A stretch of 12,359 bases of DNA, taken from Spirochaetaceae bacterium. GTDB lineage: Bacteria > Spirochaetota > Spirochaetia > SZUA-6 > Bin103. The stretch is from positions 1-12,359 of the forward strand of contig JAPPKD010000078.1 of the NCBI GenBank assembly GCA_028820215.1, written 5' to 3'. A model generated the notes under the pieces. It worked only from the letters and a program-made list of their open reading frames with translations, made no database searches and was not told the DNA's origin. Positions 6,897-12,359 of this stretch are shown piece after piece. The number at the start of each line of letters is the position of its first letter. Positions within the stretch are counted from its first letter, which is position 1. The position numbers and the translations under genes are program-made.

Positions 6897-7652
6897 GTCC
6901 ATCAGGAAGCCGCCGTTGACGTCGACGATCTCCCCGGTGATGAAGCGGGCGCGGTCGGACGCCAGGAAGGCGACCGCCTCGGCGACGTCCTCCGGCTGCC
7001 CGTAGGTGCCCAGCGGGATCTTGGCGGCGAACGCCTGGTTGGTCTCGTCCCCCCACTCGCGCGTCAGCGCCGTGTCGATCGGCCCCGGCGCCACCGCGTT
7101 GGCGGTGATGCCGTAGGCGGCCGCCTGCAGCGCCAGCGACTTCGTCAGGCAGATGATGCCGGCCTTGGACGCCGAGTAGTGGGCGCCGGCCGCCGCGCCG
7201 CCGATCTTGCCGGCCATGGAGGCGACGCTGACGATACGCCCTCGGCCTGCCTCCTTCATGCGGCGGAACGCCTCGCGGCTGGCGATGAAGGTGCCGCGCA
7301 GGTTGATCGCCATCATCCGGTCCCAGGCGTCCGTCTCCAGATCCAGGATCGGCGTCAGCTCGCAGATGCCGGCGTTGTTGACCAGGATGTCCAGGGTGCC
7401 GAGCTCGCCGTCCACGGTCGCGAACAGCTCCAGGATCGCCCCTTCGTCGGCCACGTCGGTGCGCACGCAGACCGCCCGGCCGCCGGCCTCCTCCACCTCG
7501 GCGGCGGTGACCGCCGACTCCTCCATGTTCAGGTCCGCGATCGCCACGTCGGCGCCGTCGCGCGCCAGCGTGGTGGCGATCCGCCGGCCGATGCCGGCCG
7601 CCGCGCCGGTCACCAGCGCGACCTTGCGCCTGGCCACCTTGCGCCGGCTCAT
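6894..7652 (-). CDS. SDR-family NAD(P)-dependent oxidoreductase
   Basis: A 252-residue classical short-chain dehydrogenase that oxidises an alcohol or reduces a ketone using NAD(P). Cofactor motif TGAAAGIG at 15-22; D40 at the end of the second strand, suggesting NAD rather than NADP; NNAG at 92-95; catalytic S145, Y159 and K163 (YSASK); APGPIDT at 188-194 and a GGFLMD C terminus. The start is the ATG at 7652, which overlaps the VOC stop by four bases (ATGA). The frame is open further upstream only because it reads through the VOC gene. The N terminus has a five-residue duplication (RRKVA twice, 15 bp). It probably acts on the same hydroxy or oxo compound as the other operon enzymes; the substrate is not predictable from sequence. 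Confidence 0.9.
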   Translation of the reverse strand: MSRRKVARRKVALVTGAAAGIGRRIATTLARDGADVAIADLNMEESAVTAAEVEEAGGRAVCVRTDVADEGAILELFATVDGELGTLDILVNNAGICELTPILDLETDAWDRMMAINLRGTFIASREAFRRMKEAGRGRIVSVASMAGKIGGAAAGAHYSASKAGIICLTKSLALQAAAYGITANAVAPGPIDTALTREWGDETNQAFAAKIPLGTYGQPEDVAEAVAFLASDRARFITGEIVDVNGGFLMD

Positions 7653-8098
7653 CCGGTCTCCGGGAGCTGCCGCAGCTCCAGCACTTCGCGGTCCGGTCCG
7701 TAGAAATACTGCACCCATACCTCCGGGCGGAACTCGACCAGGTCGCCCACCATTTCCACCCCCGCCTGCCGCAGCCGGTCGAGATCGGCGCGGATGTCCG
7801 TGCACAGGAACCCCAGGTGGGTGAAGCCGCGGTCGGCCTGCGTGCGGTCGCCCACGGGACGCCCTTCGGGGTCCAGGTAGTGGAACAGCTCCAGCATGAA
7901 ATCGCCCTGAAAGAGGTGCGCGATGCGGGCCGTGCAGGCCGGCAGGCCGGCTATGCCGCCCAGGTTCATCTCCGGCGGCACCTCGATGACGCGGCGCAGC
8001 TCGAAGCCCAGCAGGTCGCGGTAGAACGCGATCGAGGTGTCGAGGTCGCGAACGCTCAGCGCCACATGGTCGGCGACGGCGGTCATGGCTGTGCCCAT
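7649..8098 (-). CDS. VOC/glyoxalase-family protein
   Basis: A 149-residue metal-dependent vicinal-oxygen-chelate protein made of two beta-alpha-beta-beta-beta modules. Putative metal ligands fall where expected: H11 (DHVALSV), E70 ([10 protein letters not shown]), H94 ([10 protein letters not shown]) and E141 (VLELRQLP). Known activities in this fold include glyoxalase I, methylmalonyl-CoA epimerase, extradiol dioxygenase and fosfomycin resistance; an isomerase or epimerase role would fit the operon, but nothing here settles it. It is the first gene of the operon, divergent from purE with 59 bp between. A second ATG four codons in (8086) is also possible; neither has a clear ribosome binding site. 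Confidence 0.82.
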   Translation of the reverse strand: MGTAMTAVADHVALSVRDLDTSIAFYRDLLGFELRRVIEVPPEMNLGGIAGLPACTARIAHLFQGDFMLELFHYLDPEGRPVGDRTQADRGFTHLGFLCTDIRADLDRLRQAGVEMVGDLVEFRPEVWVQYFYGPDREVLELRQLPETG

Positions 8099-8130
8099 CT
8101 GACTGTGGGCGGTACGGTAGCGGATCGGGG

Positions 8131-8152
8131 CCGGTCTGTCGTGGCAGACTGG
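8131..8152. promoter_or_regulatory. Inverted repeat upstream of purE
   Basis: An eight-pair stem, CCGGTCTG with CAGACTGG (one G-T pair), around a six-base loop. It ends five bases before the purE ATG, in the short spacer shared with the divergent VOC operon. It could be an operator for a regulator of either gene, or an RNA hairpin that hides the purE start. No clear Shine-Dalgarno precedes purE. Confidence 0.4.
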
Positions 8153-8157
8153 GCCGC

Positions 8158-8649
8158 ATGGCAGAGCAGGGGCCGGTCGTCGGCGTCATCATGGGCAGTT
8201 CCTCCGACTGGCCGACGATGCGCAAGGCGGGCGAGGTGCTCGACCGGTTCGAGGTCCCTCACGAGCGGCGCGTGGTGTCCGCGCACCGGACTCCCGACCT
8301 GATGCGGAGCTACGCGCGCGGGGCGGCCGGCCGCGGCATCGAGGCGATCATCGCCGGCGCCGGCGGCGCGGCCCACCTGCCGGGGATGGTGGCGGCCTTC
8401 ACCACCGTCCCGGTCATCGGCGTGCCGGTGCAGAGCCGGGCGCTGTCGGGGCTGGACTCGCTGCTGTCGATCGCGCAGATGCCGGGAGGCGTGCCGGTCG
8501 CGACGATGGCGATCGGCGAGGCCGGCGCCACCAACGCCGGACTGTTCGTGGTGGCGCTGCTGGCCGTGCGCCGGCCGGTGCTGCGCGAGCGTCTGGACGC
8601 CTTCCGCGCCGAGCGCGAGCGGGAGGTGCTGGAGCAGACGCTCGGCTGA
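8158..8649 (+). CDS. purE: N5-carboxyaminoimidazole ribonucleotide mutase
   Basis: Class I PurE, 163 residues. It converts N5-CAIR, made by PurK, to CAIR in de novo purine synthesis in the cytoplasm. Signature blocks: MGSSSDW at 12-18, SAHRTP at 41-46 with catalytic H43, the glycine-rich [11 protein letters not shown] at 66-76, [20 protein letters not shown] at 89-108 and GEAGATNAG at 120-128. Length matches the family. The partner purK lies about 1.5 kb downstream on the same strand, separated by an oppositely oriented amt gene, so the two are probably transcribed separately. Confidence 0.96.
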   Translation: MAEQGPVVGVIMGSSSDWPTMRKAGEVLDRFEVPHERRVVSAHRTPDLMRSYARGAAGRGIEAIIAGAGGAAHLPGMVAAFTTVPVIGVPVQSRALSGLDSLLSIAQMPGGVPVATMAIGEAGATNAGLFVVALLAVRRPVLRERLDAFRAEREREVLEQTLG

Positions 8650-8652
8650 CCT

Positions 8653-8672
8653 CACCGCCCGCGGTCGCGGTG
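8653..8672. terminator. Possible hairpin between convergent purE and amt
   Basis: CACCGC and GCGGTG form a six-pair stem around an eight-base loop, in the 33-bp gap between the ends of purE and the amt gene. No T-run follows on either strand, so intrinsic termination is doubtful. Confidence 0.3.
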
Positions 8673-8682
8673 CCGGCGCGGG

Positions 8683-10050
8683 TTACTCCTCGTCGTCCTC
8701 CTCCGGCATGAGCACGAACTCCGGATAGGCCTCCATCTTGAGCTCGGCGACATCCTGGCCGAGCTGCTCGACCTGCTTGGAGACGCGGGCGCCCAGCAGG
8801 GCGTCGACGATCTTCCACGCCACCAGCGACACGACGAACACGAACGCGCCGACGGCCACCACGCCCAGGAGCTGCACGCCGAAGTTGCCGCCCGCGGCGA
8901 TGCAGACCGCCAGGGTGCCCCAGACACCGGCGAACAGGTGCGCAGGCACCGCGCCGACCACGTCGTCCAGCTTCATCTTCTCCAGCAGCTTGATGGCGGC
9001 GGTGCAGACGATGCCGCCGATGGCGCCGATGATCACCGCCCAGACGTGAGAGGTGATGTCGGGTCCGGCCGTGATCGAGACCAGGCCGGCGATGGCGCCG
9101 TTCAGGCCCGCGAACATGTCCATGCGACCCAGGATCAGGCGGGAGAACGCCAGGGCCGTCATGACGCCGGCCGCGGCCGCCAAGTTGGTGTTGACCAGCA
9201 CGTGGCCCATGGCCACCACGTCCGCCGCGCTGCCCAGCGCGAGCTGCGAGCCACCGTTGAACCCGAACCAGCCGAACCAGAGGATAAACACGCCCAGCGT
9301 GACCACGACCACGTTGGATGGTGGTGTCTGCTTGACCGAGCCGTCCTTGCGGAACTTGCCCAGGCGCGGCCCGACCACGAGGATGCCCGCCAGCGCCGCC
9401 CAGCCGCCGGTACCGTGCACGATCGTGGAGCCGGCGAAGTCCTGGAAGCCCATGCTGCCCAGCCAGCCGCCGCCCCAGGTCCAGGCGCCGACGACCGGGT
9501 AGATGAACCCGGTCAGTATCAGCGTGAACAGGAAGAACGGCCACATCTTGACCCGCTCGGCCAGCGCTCCCGACACGATGGAGGCGGCGGTCGCCACGAA
9601 CACCATCTGGAAGAACCAGTCCGACATCACCGAGTAGCCGTTGTCGATCACGGCCGCCGCGTCGCCGGTGCCATCCAGCAGAGCGAGCTCCGCGGCCGAC
9701 GGCCGGTAGAACAGGCTGAAGGAGCCGATCACGCTGCCGACGTCGGTGTACATGAGGCTGTAGCCGACGATGTAGTAGGCGAGGCCGGCGATCGAGTAGA
9801 GGCCGATGTTCTTCAGGCAGATCACGGAGGCGTTCTTGGTGCGTACGGACCCGGACTCCAGCATGGTGAAGCCGGCCGCCATCCACATCACCAGCCCGCC
9901 CCAGAGGAGGAACGAGAAGGTGTTGAGGACGAAGGCCGTCTCTTCCGCGACGGCCGCGTAGGCGGCGCTCGATCCCGCCATCAGCAGGCCGAGCACCAGC
10001 AGCAGCCGTACCGTGACGGGGCCGCGGCGAATGAACTGAAGGTCGTTCAT
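8683..10050 (-). CDS. amt: Ammonium transporter (Amt family)
   Basis: A 455-residue inner-membrane channel for ammonium uptake with about eleven membrane segments. A hydrophobic signal-like segment (about 13-33, ending AAYA) comes first. The twin pore histidines are H212 (TIVHGTGGWAAL) and H371 (VPAHLFAGVWG); D204 lies eight residues before the first, the spacing of D160 and H168 in E. coli AmtB. FFQMVF (146-151) and FGWFGFNGGS (259-268) are also typical. The cytoplasmic tail (about 418-455) is long and ends in the acidic run EEDDEE, unlike a short GlnK-docking tail. No glnK is next to it. The ATG at 10050 has AAGGA six bases upstream. It sits inverted between purE and purK. Confidence 0.95.
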   Translation of the reverse strand: MNDLQFIRRGPVTVRLLLVLGLLMAGSSAAYAAVAEETAFVLNTFSFLLWGGLVMWMAAGFTMLESGSVRTKNASVICLKNIGLYSIAGLAYYIVGYSLMYTDVGSVIGSFSLFYRPSAAELALLDGTGDAAAVIDNGYSVMSDWFFQMVFVATAASIVSGALAERVKMWPFFLFTLILTGFIYPVVGAWTWGGGWLGSMGFQDFAGSTIVHGTGGWAALAGILVVGPRLGKFRKDGSVKQTPPSNVVVVTLGVFILWFGWFGFNGGSQLALGSAADVVAMGHVLVNTNLAAAAGVMTALAFSRLILGRMDMFAGLNGAIAGLVSITAGPDITSHVWAVIIGAIGGIVCTAAIKLLEKMKLDDVVGAVPAHLFAGVWGTLAVCIAAGGNFGVQLLGVVAVGAFVFVVSLVAWKIVDALLGARVSKQVEQLGQDVAELKMEAYPEFVLMPEEDDEE

Positions 10051-10174
10051 GGCAATTCCTTGTCGTGCCGGTAATTGATTTGAGCCGTGGGCGGACCACC
10101 CGATCGGCCGTTCCGTATTTTAGCGCGTTTGCGCCCTTGCGTGCTCCCTCACCAGGCGGGGCACACTCCGCGGC
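10051..10174. promoter_or_regulatory. Divergent spacer between amt and purK
   Basis: This 124-bp gap must hold the promoters of both genes. The amt ribosome binding site (AAGGA, 10061-10057) is clear. TAAAAT on the minus strand near 10122-10117 could be a -10 box for amt but has no good -35 partner. No promoter is convincing for purK. A small GCGC-GTTT-GCGC hairpin lies at 10123-10134. Confidence 0.35.
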
Positions 10175-11389
<1,215 letters not shown>

Positions 11390-11541
11390 CAAGGACCCGG
11401 CCGCCGCTTCGTTCGCCTCCTTCACTCGGGCGTCACGATGGCGCCCCAGAACCGCTATTCTCCCGTTTTCGGACCGTCGGGTTGCGATCTCGGGCGCGCT
11501 AAACGTCTCCCGGACCATCATCACAGCCACGATGCGAATTC

Positions 11542-11570
11542 TTGACTTATATCATTTATTGATATATATT
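11542..11570 (+). promoter_or_regulatory. Consensus sigma-70 promoter with internal palindrome
   Basis: TTGACT (11542-11547) and TATATT (11565-11570) are separated by exactly 17 bp in an AT-rich island within GC-rich DNA. Transcription starting six to seven bases after the -10 box would begin at or next to the ATG at 11576, giving a leaderless mRNA. The spacer holds a perfect 7-bp inverted repeat, TATATCA (11548-11554) and TGATATA (11560-11566), overlapping the -10 box: a likely operator. Confidence 0.7.
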
Positions 11571-11575
11571 AATAC

Positions 11576-12359
11576 ATGATTACCGACACCGATGGAGTGG
11601 TCACCTCCACCGTCTCCGCCCTCACCGACGACGCACTGCTGGCTCAGACCAGGAAGTTCGCCCACCTCGAACACCACCTCGAGGTCACCGTCATCGACCA
11701 CCTGCGCGAGATCCACACCCGCCGCCTGCATCTGCGCCGCGGCTTCTCCAGCCTGTTCGACTACGCCGTGCGAGAGCTCGGCTATTCCGACTCCGCTGCC
11801 TCGCGCCGCATCAGCGCCTTGAAGCTGTGCGAGGACCTGCCGGAGGTGCGCGACCGGCTCCAGGACGGATCGATCTCGCTGACCACCGCAGCGCAGTTGC
11901 AGAACGCCTTCGACCGGCAGCGGCGCAACCGCCGCCGCAAGCGCGGGCCGGTCATGGCGAGCAGGCCGGCCGAACCGCGGCAGGACTCGCTACTGGCACC
12001 GCCAGCGGAGATGCCCGAACCGCCGGCGCCCGCGCCGCTGCTGGACGTGTCCGCGCGCAAGGCGCTGGTCAGGCAGGCGGCCGGCAGGAGCACGCGGCAG
12101 GTGCAGGAGCTTCTGGCCGGCGTGGATCCCGAGTTGGCCGTGCCGGCCGACAAGGTGCGCCCGCTGGGCAACGGGCGCTACGAGATGAAGGCCGTGATCG
12201 ACGCCGAGTGCCAGCGGGCGCTGGAGCGGCTGCGTGGGCTGCTGTCGCACGTCGACCCGTACATGACGCTGGGGCAGTTCGTGGGGCGGCTGGCGCGCGA
12301 GGGGCTCGACCGCCACGACCCGGCCCGGCCGCCGCGCCGCCCGCGCACCGGCAACGGGC
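11576..12359 (+). CDS. HNH endonuclease-family protein, N-terminal part
   Basis: 261 codons are visible and the frame runs off the window. The N-terminal region (about 16-110) matches the conserved front half of a family of HNH nuclease-like proteins often found as repeated accessory genes: LTDDALLAQT, then RRLHLRRGFSSLFDYAVREL, GYSDSAASRRISAL and SISLTTAAQLQ. A basic stretch (115-124) and a proline-rich linker (141-157) follow, then a second helical region (about 160-245) containing DVSARKALVRQAAGRSTRQV. The HNH catalytic motif is expected beyond the window and is not seen, so activity cannot be judged. There is no ribosome binding site before the ATG; the promoter spacing suggests a leaderless message. 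Confidence 0.7.
   Translation, partial: MITDTDGVVTSTVSALTDDALLAQTRKFAHLEHHLEVTVIDHLREIHTRRLHLRRGFSSLFDYAVRELGYSDSAASRRISALKLCEDLPEVRDRLQDGSISLTTAAQLQNAFDRQRRNRRRKRGPVMASRPAEPRQDSLLAPPAEMPEPPAPAPLLDVSARKALVRQAAGRSTRQVQELLAGVDPELAVPADKVRPLGNGRYEMKAVIDAECQRALERLRGLLSHVDPYMTLGQFVGRLAREGLDRHDPARPPRRPRTGNG

Noticed and set aside
10051..10075. Sigma-54 promoter before the amt gene
   Set aside because: GGCACG and TTGC are present on the minus strand, but the distance between the GG and GC elements is too long for a -24/-12 site.
11390..11541. Terminator or small gene after purK
   Set aside because: No stem followed by a T-run and no convincing coding frame; the stretch is left unassigned.

Overview
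The window is high-GC bacterial chromosomal DNA whose coding strands have a strongly G/C-biased third codon position, so long spurious antisense frames are common. No rRNA or tRNA gene and no CRISPR array was found. The taxon cannot be fixed from the sequence. The mix of metabolic genes, decayed toxin-antitoxin genes and a group II intron fits a free-living or host-associated bacterium with a fluid genome.

Left end (1-3400) is accessory DNA. A group II intron (about 40-2030, minus strand) carries a maturase/reverse transcriptase that lacks an endonuclease domain. It sits antisense inside a plus-strand gene remnant. To its right are a decayed VapC-type PIN toxin with an apparently intact AbrB-type antitoxin, a divergent MazE-like antitoxin without a toxin, and a tiny possible membrane ORF.

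Centre (3342-8098, minus strand) is a tight four-gene operon, in transcription order: a VOC/glyoxalase-like protein, an SDR dehydrogenase, a fused alpha-beta E1 subunit of a 2-oxo acid dehydrogenase, and a LarA-like (lactate racemase domain) protein. Three of the genes overlap or nearly overlap their neighbours (ATGA, TGATG). The one gap holds a 17-bp tandem repeat whose last copy supplies the ribosome binding site of the E1 gene. The set suggests breakdown or interconversion of a hydroxy or oxo acid. The substrate is unknown, and no E2, E3 or Lar cofactor genes are present here.

Right end (8158-11389) holds purE and purK on the plus strand, which together convert AIR to CAIR in purine synthesis. 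They are separated by an ammonium transporter gene on the opposite strand, an uncommon break of the usual purEK pair. After a gene-free spacer, an AT-rich consensus promoter leads without any leader into an HNH-endonuclease-family ORF that runs off the window.
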